Assembly: GCF_000020985.1 (NCBI RefSeq)
Contig: NC_011296.1
Location: forward strand, 1,230,001-1,294,000
DNA: 64,000 bases
Reading direction: 5' to 3'
DNA from: Thermodesulfovibrio yellowstonii DSM 11347
Lineage (GTDB): Bacteria; Nitrospirota; Thermodesulfovibrionia; Thermodesulfovibrionales; Thermodesulfovibrionaceae
This document shows, in pieces, positions 33,493 through 41,433 of this stretch. Every line of letters starts with the position of its first letter. Position 1 is the stretch's first letter. A model generated the notes under the pieces. It saw only the letters and a list, made by a program, of their open reading frames with translations, had not been told where the DNA came from and did not search any database. The translations under genes were made by a program, and so were the position numbers.

Positions 33493-34078
33493 TTTTAAGT
33501 TCTCTGAAAATTATCTCTTTAAAGTATTCGCTGTCTCTAACACCAAGCACTTTTATACCGTTAATATAAAAAGCCGGTGTTACATAAAGATCAAGCTCTT
33601 TTGCAAGCTTTAAATCTTTATCAATTATTGATGCACCTTCCTGATTATCTATTGCTTTTATAAATTTTTCTACGTCCATATTCAGCTTCTTTGCGTAATT
33701 TATAAGTGATTCTCTGTCAAGTCTTGGAGAGTTTTTTATTAATAAATCATGCATTTCAGTGAACTTTCCCTGTTTCCAAGCCTCTACTGCTGCTTCAGCT
33801 GCAATCCTTGAATAATCTCTATACCGATAAGGGAAAAATTTTATAACAAGCTTAACCTTGCCTTCCAGTTCTTTTACCAATCTATCTATGGTCGGACCGA
33901 CCTCCACGCAGTGTGGTCACTGATAATCAATAAATTCTATAATTGTAACAGGTGCATCCTTATTACCAATGACAGGAGAGTTTTCAATAGATAGATTATA
34001 TCTCTGGTCAGCAGCTATAGCAAAAGAATAAAAATAGAAAATAAAAAAAAGCATCACAAAAATTCTAAATTTTTTCAT
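33476..34078 (-). CDS. DsbA-like thioredoxin-fold selenoprotein (UGA read as selenocysteine at active site)
   Basis: Read from ATG 34078 the reverse strand gives a signal peptide (MKKFRIFVMLFFIFYFYSFA), then NKDAPVTIIEFIDYQ, an in-frame TGA at 33919-33917, then PHCVEVGPTIDRL and a normal DsbA-type continuation ending at 33476. The TGA stands exactly where the first cysteine of the CPHC active site is expected, so the motif is U54-P-H-C57. The total is 200 residues, standard for this fold, with cis-proline in VTPAFYING (P168). A short GTG start at 33907 would make a headless protein lacking the active site. A SECIS-like hairpin follows the UGA. The gene leads an operon with a peroxidase, fdhE and moeA-like genes. 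Sequencing error or a pseudogene cannot be excluded, but the conserved flanks and hairpin argue otherwise. Confidence 0.82.
33890..33919 (-). promoter_or_regulatory. Candidate bacterial SECIS element after the UGA
   Basis: The UGA (33919-33917) is followed by 14 nt and then a hairpin: GGUC (33902-33899), loop GGUCC (33898-33894), GACC (33893-33890). A loop beginning GGU, starting 19 nt after the UGA, fits the SelB-recognised bacterial SECIS pattern. A second small stem CCAC/GUGG (33916-33904) lies in the spacer. Confidence 0.65.
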
Positions 34079-34168
34079 AATCTATTCCCTTTAAAGTTAT
34101 TTTGAAACAATTATAACAGAATTAAGATGAAATAAAAAAGGAACAGAATAAAAAAATTTAAAAATAAA

Positions 34169-34242
34169 TGCCCCCTGCAGGGATCGAACCTGCGACACCA
34201 GGTTTAGGAAACCTGTGCTCTATCCTACTGAGCTAAGGGGGC
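34169..34242 (-). tRNA. tRNA-Arg (anticodon CCT)
   Basis: Reverse-strand cloverleaf with acceptor GCCCCCT/AGGGGGC, discriminator A, D-arm GCTCAGTAGGATAGAGC, anticodon stem CAGGT/ACCTG around TTCCTAA (CCT), T-arm GCAGGTTCGATCCCTGC. It reads AGG. CCA is not encoded. Confidence 0.95.
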
Positions 34243-34305
34243 TTAAAAAATTATAGCAAAAAATTAAATCAAAATGCCAAGTCTATACTTTGTATTTATA
34301 AGCAC

Positions 34306-34334
34306 TTGACAAAATTTTTAAAAGTGGATAAAAT
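34306..34334 (+). promoter_or_regulatory. Sigma-70 promoter of cydAB
   Basis: TTGACA (34306-34311), 17-nt spacer, TAAAAT (34329-34334), with start codon at 34364 after TAGGAGGG. Confidence 0.7.
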
Positions 34335-34363
34335 TAGTCAACAATAAAATTTAGGAGGGAAGT

Positions 34364-35668
34364 ATGGACACAGTTTTATTAAGCAGGCTACAGTTTGCTG
34401 CAACTGCAGCCTTTCATTTTATCTTTGTTCCTCTTACTCTCGGACTATCCATTCTTGTAGCCTACATGGAAACAAAGTATGTAAGAACTGGAGACAAAGA
34501 CTACTTAAGAATGGCAAAGTTCTGGGGGAGGCTTTTTGTTATTAATTTTGCCTTAGGGGTTGTTACGGGAATTACTATGGAGTTTCAGTTTGGAATGAAC
34601 TGGGCAGAATACTCCCGCTATGTAGGCGATATTTTTGGTTCACCACTTGCGATTGAAGCAACTGTTGCCTTCTTTCTTGAGTCCACTTTCCTTGGTGTCT
34701 GGATTTTTGGCTGGAATAAAATATCTCCAAAACTTCATGCCCTTTCCATCTGGCTTGTGGCTTTAGCTACCAATCTGTCTGCTTTATGGATTTTGATTGC
34801 CAATGGCTGGATGCAGCATCCTGTGGGATATGTAATAAATAATAACCGTGCTGAGATGGTTGATTTCTGGGCAGTTGTAACAAATGCCTACGGGCTTCTT
34901 AAATTTGCCCACACTGTTCTTTCAGGCTGGGTAGTAGCAGGATTTTTTGTGCTTGGAATCTCAGCCTACCATCTGCTCAATAAAAATGAAACCGAATTTT
35001 TCAAAAAGTGTCTAAAAATTGGTGCTATATTCGCTCTTGTAAGCTCCATATTGGTTGCTGCAGTTGGTGATTTTCATGCAAAGGAAGTAGCACATACTCA
35101 GCCAACAAAGCTTGCAGCAATGGAATCTCTTTGGAACACCACTACGAACGCACCTATGTATTTACTCCTTATCCCAGACCCTGAAAATGAAAAAAACTCA
35201 GTTGAGGCAATAGGAATACCTTCAATGTTAAGTATACTTGCTGGAAAAAAGGAAATCAAAGGCTTAAAAGAGTTTTCACCCTCTGAAAGACCTCCTGTTA
35301 CTCTTACTTTTGTGAGCTTTAGACTAATGGTTGGATTAGGTTTTCTCTTTATTCTGCTTACTCTTTTGGTTTTGATAAAGTTTAGATATATTGAAAACAG
35401 TACAATTTTTTTAAAATTACTTCTTTGGTCAATTCCTCTTCCCTATATTGCAGGTCAGCTTGGCTGGATTGTGGCAGAAGTAGGGAGACAGCCATGGATT
35501 GTTTATGGACTTCTAAAAACAACTGATGCTGTATCAAAAGCTGTTGAGCCCTCACAGGTTTTAGCATCCTTAATTGGCTTTACAGTCTTTTATGGTGCAT
35601 TAGGCATAATTGATATATACCTTCTTGCAAAATATGCAAGAAAAGGTCCTGAACCAAAGGAGGTGTAA
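34364..35668 (+). CDS. cydA: Cytochrome bd quinol oxidase subunit I
   Basis: Membrane subunit I, 434 residues, about nine helices with haem ligand regions LQFAATAAFHFIFVPLT (His near residue 18), MEFQFGMNW and GWIVAEVGRQPW. The glutamates in GDFHAKEVAHTQPTK and WNTTTNAP segments are recognisable. The Q loop is short, as in the CioA-like or short-Q-loop class. A bd oxidase in a sulfate-reducer-like genome is usually for oxygen detoxification. Confidence 0.96.
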   Translation: MDTVLLSRLQFAATAAFHFIFVPLTLGLSILVAYMETKYVRTGDKDYLRMAKFWGRLFVINFALGVVTGITMEFQFGMNWAEYSRYVGDIFGSPLAIEATVAFFLESTFLGVWIFGWNKISPKLHALSIWLVALATNLSALWILIANGWMQHPVGYVINNNRAEMVDFWAVVTNAYGLLKFAHTVLSGWVVAGFFVLGISAYHLLNKNETEFFKKCLKIGAIFALVSSILVAAVGDFHAKEVAHTQPTKLAAMESLWNTTTNAPMYLLLIPDPENEKNSVEAIGIPSMLSILAGKKEIKGLKEFSPSERPPVTLTFVSFRLMVGLGFLFILLTLLVLIKFRYIENSTIFLKLLLWSIPLPYIAGQLGWIVAEVGRQPWIVYGLLKTTDAVSKAVEPSQVLASLIGFTVFYGALGIIDIYLLAKYARKGPEPKEV

Positions 35669-35670
35669 TC

Positions 35671-36693
35671 ATGGAGTTTCAAATTATATGGTTTATTTTA
35701 TGGGGATTGCTCTGGGCGGTATATTTTGCTCTTGATGGATTTGACTTTGGAGCTGGTATTCTTTATCCATTTATTGCAAAAGATGAGATGGATAAAAAAG
35801 CAGTAATTCATGCAATAGGACCTGTATGGAATGGTAATGAAGTATGGCTTATAACTGCTGGAGGTGCAACTTTTGCTGCATTCCCTACTACCTATGCCTA
35901 TATGTTTAGTTATCTTTATACGCCGCTCCTTATAATCCTTTTTGCTTTAATTTTACGGGGTGTTGCTGTAGAGTTCAGACCAAAAGCCGTAACAGACACA
36001 CAAAAAAAACTGTGGGATATTGGTATTTTCTTAGGAAGTCTCATTCCCTCTTTACTTTTCGGTGTTGCCTTTGGAAATATATTTATGGGGCTAAAATTTG
36101 ATGATTCTGGTTACTATGGAACACTATTTAGCCTTCTTAATCCCTATGGATTACTTGTAGGTTTGTTATTTCTTTTCACATTCATAGTTCATGGAGGATT
36201 ATGGATATCTCTCAAAGTTCAAGATACCTTAGCAGAAAAAGCAATGGCAAGAGCCAAAAAATTCTGGTATCTACAGGCTATATGCGCTGTCTTATTTCTT
36301 ATTCTTACAGCAGTATTTACAAATCTTTACGATAACTTCCTCAAACTTCCCTTTTGGTTTGCTGTGCCTGCATTGGCTGTAACATGTCTGCTTGTAACAG
36401 GCTTTTATATAATGAAAAACAAAAGAGGTAGAGCTTTCATTTCATCAGCCTTGTTCATTATATCTCTTGTATTTAGCGGTGTCATAGGGCTTTATCCAAA
36501 TCTTATTCCTTCTTCAATTGACTCTAAATACAGTCTTACGCTATTTAACTCTTCCTCAAGCCCTTACACTTTGAAAATAATGACAATTGTTATTATAATT
36601 TTTGTTCCGATTGTTCTTTTTTATCAGGCATGGACATATAAAACATTTATGTATAAAATTACAGAAAAAGAGCTTAAGGAGGAAGGCTATTAA
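35671..36693 (+). CDS. cydB: Cytochrome bd quinol oxidase subunit II
   Basis: A 340-residue membrane subunit with the signature LDGFDFGAGILYPF near residues 22-35 and VWNGNEVWLITAGGATFAAFP (residues about 52-72, in outline). Eight to nine helices. It follows cydA by 2 nt with AAGGAGGTG. The final codons contain the ribosome site of the Rrf2 gene, and its stop overlaps the probable ATT start of that gene. Confidence 0.96.
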   Translation: MEFQIIWFILWGLLWAVYFALDGFDFGAGILYPFIAKDEMDKKAVIHAIGPVWNGNEVWLITAGGATFAAFPTTYAYMFSYLYTPLLIILFALILRGVAVEFRPKAVTDTQKKLWDIGIFLGSLIPSLLFGVAFGNIFMGLKFDDSGYYGTLFSLLNPYGLLVGLLFLFTFIVHGGLWISLKVQDTLAEKAMARAKKFWYLQAICAVLFLILTAVFTNLYDNFLKLPFWFAVPALAVTCLLVTGFYIMKNKRGRAFISSALFIISLVFSGVIGLYPNLIPSSIDSKYSLTLFNSSSSPYTLKIMTIVIIIFVPIVLFYQAWTYKTFMYKITEKELKEEGY

Positions 36694-37105
36694 AGGACTA
36701 CAGATTACAAGGGAAACAGATTATGCAATTAGAACTGTGCTTTATCTTTCAGGTAAAAAAGATTACTCTGCACGGGCAGAGGAGATATCACAACAGATGC
36801 AAATTCCAAAAAGCTTTTTAAGGAAAATACTGAAACAGCTTGAAAAAGTAGGATTAGTTCAACTTAAAAGAGGGGTAAGCGGTGGCATAAAACTTTTAAG
36901 AGAGCCTGTAGAGATAACACTGTTTGATGTAATAGTTGCAATGGAAAAAGCAGTAGCTTTAAACAGATGTGTAATAAATGACAAAATCTGTGGACTAATC
37001 TCTCACTGTCCTGTACATCCTGTCTGGTTTAAAGTTAGAGAAAGGCTTATTCAGGCTTTACAGGAAATTAAATTTCAAGAATTAGCTAAGGGGGCTGCTT
37101 CATAA
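36689..37105 (+). CDS. Rrf2-family transcriptional regulator, probable ATT start
   Basis: Winged-helix Rrf2 regulator of 138 residues, about the usual length. The N-terminus ITRETDYAIRTVLYLSG and the helix-turn-helix KSFLRKILKQLEKVGLV with LKRGVSGGIKLLREP wing are canonical. Three cysteines C-x6-C-x5-C (residues about 96-109, RCVINDKICGLISHCPVH) suit an Fe-S cluster. No ATG, GTG or TTG lies in a usable position: the AAGGAGG at 36676-36682 points to ATT at 36689. A longer reading from 36602 would be inside cydB. It is likely to regulate cydAB by oxidative or nitrosative stress. Confidence 0.85.
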   Translation: MKGLQITRETDYAIRTVLYLSGKKDYSARAEEISQQMQIPKSFLRKILKQLEKVGLVQLKRGVSGGIKLLREPVEITLFDVIVAMEKAVALNRCVINDKICGLISHCPVHPVWFKVRERLIQALQEIKFQELAKGAAS

Positions 37106-37645
37106 GGCAGTCCCTTCAAACATATTAATCCATTCCTTAAAAATTCTGACCTTTTCTTCACCGTATCTTGAAAGGTCTTTGATAATCTCATCAACTGTTC
37201 TTACTCTTACTGAACCATCAGATTCTTTTGAGAAAAATTTATCTGCATAGGCAATTATTTTTTCCTCTAATGTAATGGGGATCATGTCTCTTTGAGGTAA
37301 AGGAAGATTTTTTTTAACTATTTCTTCCTTTGTTATTCCTACGCCAGTGTGTCTCTCGCAAACAAGAGCATGATTAGGATATCCCTCCTTTTCAAGTATT
37401 TCTTTTCCAAGATAACCATGAGCTAAATAGGGATATTTGCCATGACAATCAAATTTCGGAGTATTTGTCATAAAAATTCCTATGTCATGCAACATTGCTG
37501 CCTCATAGATAAACTGTTTATCTGCATTTAAATTTTCCGCTATTTTTACTGCTTTTTCTGCAACTTTCTGTGAATGATTAACAAGAATAATAAATGCCAA
37601 ACTTTGAGGACTATAGTATTTTTTTATGACTTCTAATGGATCCAT
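37100..37645 (-). CDS. HD-domain hydrolase
   Basis: A 181-residue metal-dependent phosphohydrolase with HD motif HDIGIFMTN near residue 53 and upstream LVNHSQKVAEKAVKIAENL. HALVCERHTGVGITKEEI and ADKFFSKESDG complete the domain. Related to uncharacterised tRNA- or nucleotide-type HD proteins (YqeK-like). Its 3' end overlaps the convergent rrf2 gene by 6 nt. Confidence 0.8.
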   Translation of the reverse strand: MDPLEVIKKYYSPQSLAFIILVNHSQKVAEKAVKIAENLNADKQFIYEAAMLHDIGIFMTNTPKFDCHGKYPYLAHGYLGKEILEKEGYPNHALVCERHTGVGITKEEIVKKNLPLPQRDMIPITLEEKIIAYADKFFSKESDGSVRVRTVDEIIKDLSRYGEEKVRIFKEWINMFEGTAL

Positions 37646-37657
37646 TTTTTCATTATA

Positions 37658-38860
37658 TCATGAAATTCTAATACGAGTTGCAGGTAAAATTTTAAGAAAA
37701 ATAATTCCTCCAGCTAAACATATTAAAGAATAAAGTTCAAGCACTGGGTTAACGCCAAATCTGTCAACAAGAATTCCCGCAAGTAAATTCCCAATTGGAG
37801 TAAATCCTAAAAAAACAAACGCAAAAAAACTCATTATTCTTCCTCTGAGTCTTTGTTCTGTCTGATGCTGAATAAAGCTGTTACTCACAATAAAAAAATT
37901 AACTAAGGCAAAACCTATTATAAAAGCAAATGAAATTGTAATGTAAAATTCATTGAAAAATGCAATTCCGAAAATAGCAACAGGAAATAAAAGCGATGCT
38001 CTAAAAATGTGATTTAGCTTTTCTTTAATATCTTTTTTTAATGCTATGAGAATGCCAGCTAAAAGTGAACCTGCTCCTATAGATGAGACAATTATACCAA
38101 AACCCTTAGCTCCAACATTTAAAACCTCTCCAGCTATTATAGGCAGTATTGTCATAAAGGAAAGGCCAAATAATGTAAAAATTCCCACTGCACAAATTGT
38201 ATACAAAATTTGTTCATTTTTAAGAAGAAACCTAAATCCTTCTTTCAAACTTTTTCTGAAAGACCTATTTTCTGAAGCACTTAAAGGAAAGTCTGGTTTA
38301 ATGCTCAGAAGAATTAAAATAAGAGGTATAAAACTCAATGCATTAAGGTAAAAACACATATAAAAACTCAAATGAGTCACAATAAATCCTGCAAAAACAG
38401 GTCCTGCAATTCTTGCGATATTAAAAGATATTGATTGCATTGCTACAGCAGTAGTAATCATCTCATGAGATACTATTTCAGTTATAAAAGCCTGCCGAGC
38501 CGGCATATCAAAAGCAGTAGCTACTCCAAGAATGAAAGATGCTGCGGCAATATGCCAGATATTTATAACATTTAAGTGAATAAGGATACCAAGAATCACA
38601 GCAGGTAAACATGATAAACACTGGGTTACAATTAAAATATTTCTCCTTGGATATCTGTCAGCTATTACACCTCCAAATAATGTGAAAAGAAGCGCAGGGA
38701 ATGAAGCAAGAAAAGAAATCAATCCGAGATAAAAAGCGGATTTAGTAAGAACATAAACAAGCCAACTCTGTGCTATTTGCTGCATCCATGTGCCACTTAA
38801 AGAAATTATCTGACCTATCCAGTAAGCTCTGAATTCCTTAATTTTCAATGGATGGGACAT
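37658..38860 (-). CDS. Major facilitator superfamily transporter (MFS_3/EntS-like)
   Basis: A 400-residue, 12-helix MFS protein. The N-terminal FRAYWIGQIISLSGTWMQQIAQSWLVY (residues 9-35) and GGVIADRYPRRN are the MFS_3 signature of EntS-like or putative multidrug exporters. Helix 4/5 holds ATAFDMPARQAFITEIV. Substrate unknown. It lies 12 nt upstream of the HD gene on the same strand. Confidence 0.88.
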   Translation of the reverse strand: MSHPLKIKEFRAYWIGQIISLSGTWMQQIAQSWLVYVLTKSAFYLGLISFLASFPALLFTLFGGVIADRYPRRNILIVTQCLSCLPAVILGILIHLNVINIWHIAAASFILGVATAFDMPARQAFITEIVSHEMITTAVAMQSISFNIARIAGPVFAGFIVTHLSFYMCFYLNALSFIPLILILLSIKPDFPLSASENRSFRKSLKEGFRFLLKNEQILYTICAVGIFTLFGLSFMTILPIIAGEVLNVGAKGFGIIVSSIGAGSLLAGILIALKKDIKEKLNHIFRASLLFPVAIFGIAFFNEFYITISFAFIIGFALVNFFIVSNSFIQHQTEQRLRGRIMSFFAFVFLGFTPIGNLLAGILVDRFGVNPVLELYSLICLAGGIIFLKILPATRIRIS

Positions 38861-38948
38861 CTTTTATTATATCATTTTATGTTCTTTTGACTTGCCTTAT
38901 AGTATGAAGAACTTTTTATTTTTGAGTTAAAAAACATTTATGAGAGCT

Positions 38949-40055
38949 TTATTCAAGTTCTTGTTTAATTATTTCAATAGTTTCCATGACTTCATCAACC
39001 GTTGTAAATTTTCCTGTGCTTATTCTTATTGAGGAGAGAGCATCTTCAGGAGAAACACCCATTGCAAGCAAAACATGGCTTGGTTTCCTTGTTCCTGCAT
39101 GGCAAGCAGAACCTGATGAAATTGCGACTTTGCCAGATAACCTCTCAACGAATTCATCTGCCAATATACCTTTGATTGAAATATTTATTGTGTTTGGAAG
39201 TCTTGGAGCTTTCTTTCCGTTAAACTTAACATTATGAATCTCAAGAAGTCCGTTAAGTAATGGCTCTGTAACATGATGAAGATGTTCGGTTATTTGAGAA
39301 AACTCTTGAGAGATTATTTCACTTGCTTTTCCTAATCCTGCAATATAAGCAGTATTTTCAGTCCCTGGTCTTAAGCCTTTTTCATGAGATGCGCCCAAAA
39401 GCACAGGCTTTATAATAAAATTTTTTCTTATATAAAGCGCTCCAATTCCTTTAGGTGCATAAAATTTATGCCCTGCTAAACTAAGCATTGTAACAGGAAG
39501 TTCATTTACAGAAACAGGAACTTTTCCAATACTCTGAGCGCAATCTGTATGAAAAGGTATTTCTTTTTCAAGAAGAATCTCTCCAATTTCTTTAATTGGC
39601 TGAATTATACCTGTTTCATTATTTGAGTGCATTATAGTTACAAGAATCGTATCCTTTTTTATTGCTTTCTTTACATCTTCTGGATCAACAATGCCTCCAG
39701 GACTTACAGGAAGAAAAGTTACATCATATCCCATGCGAAGAAGTTGTCTGCATGGATTAAGCACTGAAGGATGTTCAATTGAAGATGTTATTATATGCCC
39801 TTTGCTAAAACATAAAGCTCTTCCAAATATTGCAAGATTGTTTGACTCTGTGCCTCCTGAAGTAAAAATTATCTCTTCAGGTTCTGCTTCAATAAGTTCT
39901 GCTACTTTCTTTCTTGCAGTTTCAATGATTTTTCTTGCGTTTTTACCATAGCTATGAGAGCTTGAAGGATTTCCGAACTCCTCAAAAGTTCTTATTATTT
40001 CTTCTTTTACTCTTGGTTCTAAAGGAGTTGTTGCATTGTAATCAAGGTAAATCAT
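38949..40055 (-). CDS. Cysteine desulfurase (NifS/IscS family)
   Basis: Pyridoxal-phosphate enzyme supplying sulfur for Fe-S clusters or thiolation, 368 residues from MIYLDYNATTPLEP (ATG 40055). The PLP lysine is in LAGHKFYAPKGIG, cofactor-binding His/Asp/Gln in FHTDCAQSIGK. The catalytic cysteine is in SSGSACHAGTRKPSH, the class I mobile loop. No iscU/nifU neighbour. It is divergent from the MBL-fold gene over only 49 nt. Confidence 0.93.
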   Translation of the reverse strand: MIYLDYNATTPLEPRVKEEIIRTFEEFGNPSSSHSYGKNARKIIETARKKVAELIEAEPEEIIFTSGGTESNNLAIFGRALCFSKGHIITSSIEHPSVLNPCRQLLRMGYDVTFLPVSPGGIVDPEDVKKAIKKDTILVTIMHSNNETGIIQPIKEIGEILLEKEIPFHTDCAQSIGKVPVSVNELPVTMLSLAGHKFYAPKGIGALYIRKNFIIKPVLLGASHEKGLRPGTENTAYIAGLGKASEIISQEFSQITEHLHHVTEPLLNGLLEIHNVKFNGKKAPRLPNTINISIKGILADEFVERLSGKVAISSGSACHAGTRKPSHVLLAMGVSPEDALSSIRISTGKFTTVDEVMETIEIIKQELE

Positions 40056-40104
40056 GTTATATAAATTTATCAAAAAATATATTTTTTATGCTATTATTTA
40101 TTTC

Positions 40105-41433
40105 ATGAAAATTCAGTTTTTCGGAGCAACAAAAACTGTCACAGGTTCATGTTTCCTCCTTGAAATAGAAAAACAAAATATTCTCATTGAGTGTGGACTT
40201 TTTCAGGAAAATGATAAAGAATTCCTAAATTATGAACCTTTCCCATTCAATCCAAGAAAAATAGACCTCGTTATTCTTACTCATGCTCATCTTGATCACT
40301 CTGCTCTTATTCCAAAGCTTGTCAAAGAAGGACTAAGATGCAGAATTATCACAACTCCTGCCACAAAAGACCTTCTTGAAATAATGCTCTTTGATGCATT
40401 AAAAGTACAAAAAAATGAGAATCATAAACAACTTCTTTATGATGAAGAAAATATATACAAAGCTTTGAAACAGATAGAAACTTTACCCTATCAAAAAACA
40501 TTAAATTTTAATGGAATAAGCATAAGATTCCTTGATGCCGGACATATTCTTGGCTCAGCAACTGTTGAAATAAAAATTAATAATAAAACGATTGTATTCT
40601 CAGGAGATATTGGAAGAACAGGGAATCCGATTTTAAAGGATCCTATCCCTCCAACTGAAGCAGACTACCTTGTTTTAGAGTCAACCTATGGAAACAGACT
40701 TCATAAAAATCTTGAAGAAAGTATTAAGGAGCTTATTCAAGCGATAAAAGATACATTTAAAAAAGAAGGGAATGTTATAATACCAGCTTTTGCTGTTGGA
40801 AGAACCCAAGATTTGCTTTATATTCTCAATAAATCTGTAAGGCAGGGAATTTTAGAACCAATAGATGTCTATCTTGACAGTCCTCTTGCAGAAGAAGCCA
40901 CAAGAATATATCTTTCACATCCAGAACTTTTTGATGATGAAGCCTTAAGAGAAATGAGACACCCGAATCGCTCATCCATAAAGCTTCATTTTATAAAAAG
41001 TGTTGAAGAATCAAAAAAACTTAATACAATTAACTCAAAGGCTGTTATTATTGCTGGAAGCGGAATGTGTCAGGGTGGAAGAATAATATATCACCTTTAT
41101 CATAATATTTACAGAGAACAATGTAGCATTATCTTCGCAGGATTTCAGGCTAAAGGCACACTTGGAAGAAAAATTGTTGATGGAGAAAAAGAGGTTTTGA
41201 TACTTGGTAAAATGCTTCCAGTAAAAGCTAAAATTTACACTATTGGAGGTTTTTCAGCACATGCTGACAGAGATGAACTTCTTGAATGGCTTAAAGCTAT
41301 CAAAACAAAGCCTGAAATTTTTATTGTGCATGGTGAACCAGAAGTCATTGATATTTTTAAAAAATCAATAGAAGAAAGATTCAACTTTAGATGTCATTGT
41401 CCAGAAAGGCTTTCCACTTATGAAATTGGGTAA
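40105..41433 (+). CDS. MBL-fold RNA-processing nuclease (CPSF73/Ysh1-like)
   Basis: Beta-CASP metallo-beta-lactamase family, 442 residues from ATG 40105 (MKIQFFGATKTVTGSCFLLE). A reading from 40054 would add an unlikely 17-residue leader. Zinc ligands are THAHLDHSALIP, SGDIGR and SADHxx-type blocks; the beta-CASP cap and GSGMCQGGRI, FSAHADRDELLEWL and HGEPEVIDIF motifs follow. These proteins cut or trim RNA. It overlaps the next radical SAM gene by 14 nt. Confidence 0.88.
   Translation: MKIQFFGATKTVTGSCFLLEIEKQNILIECGLFQENDKEFLNYEPFPFNPRKIDLVILTHAHLDHSALIPKLVKEGLRCRIITTPATKDLLEIMLFDALKVQKNENHKQLLYDEENIYKALKQIETLPYQKTLNFNGISIRFLDAGHILGSATVEIKINNKTIVFSGDIGRTGNPILKDPIPPTEADYLVLESTYGNRLHKNLEESIKELIQAIKDTFKKEGNVIIPAFAVGRTQDLLYILNKSVRQGILEPIDVYLDSPLAEEATRIYLSHPELFDDEALREMRHPNRSSIKLHFIKSVEESKKLNTINSKAVIIAGSGMCQGGRIIYHLYHNIYREQCSIIFAGFQAKGTLGRKIVDGEKEVLILGKMLPVKAKIYTIGGFSAHADRDELLEWLKAIKTKPEIFIVHGEPEVIDIFKKSIEERFNFRCHCPERLSTYEIG

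Noticed and set aside
33476-33907. Short GTG-start reading of the DsbA-like gene
   Set aside because: It lacks the signal peptide, first beta strands and active site; the upstream frame is clearly the same protein interrupted only by the UGA.
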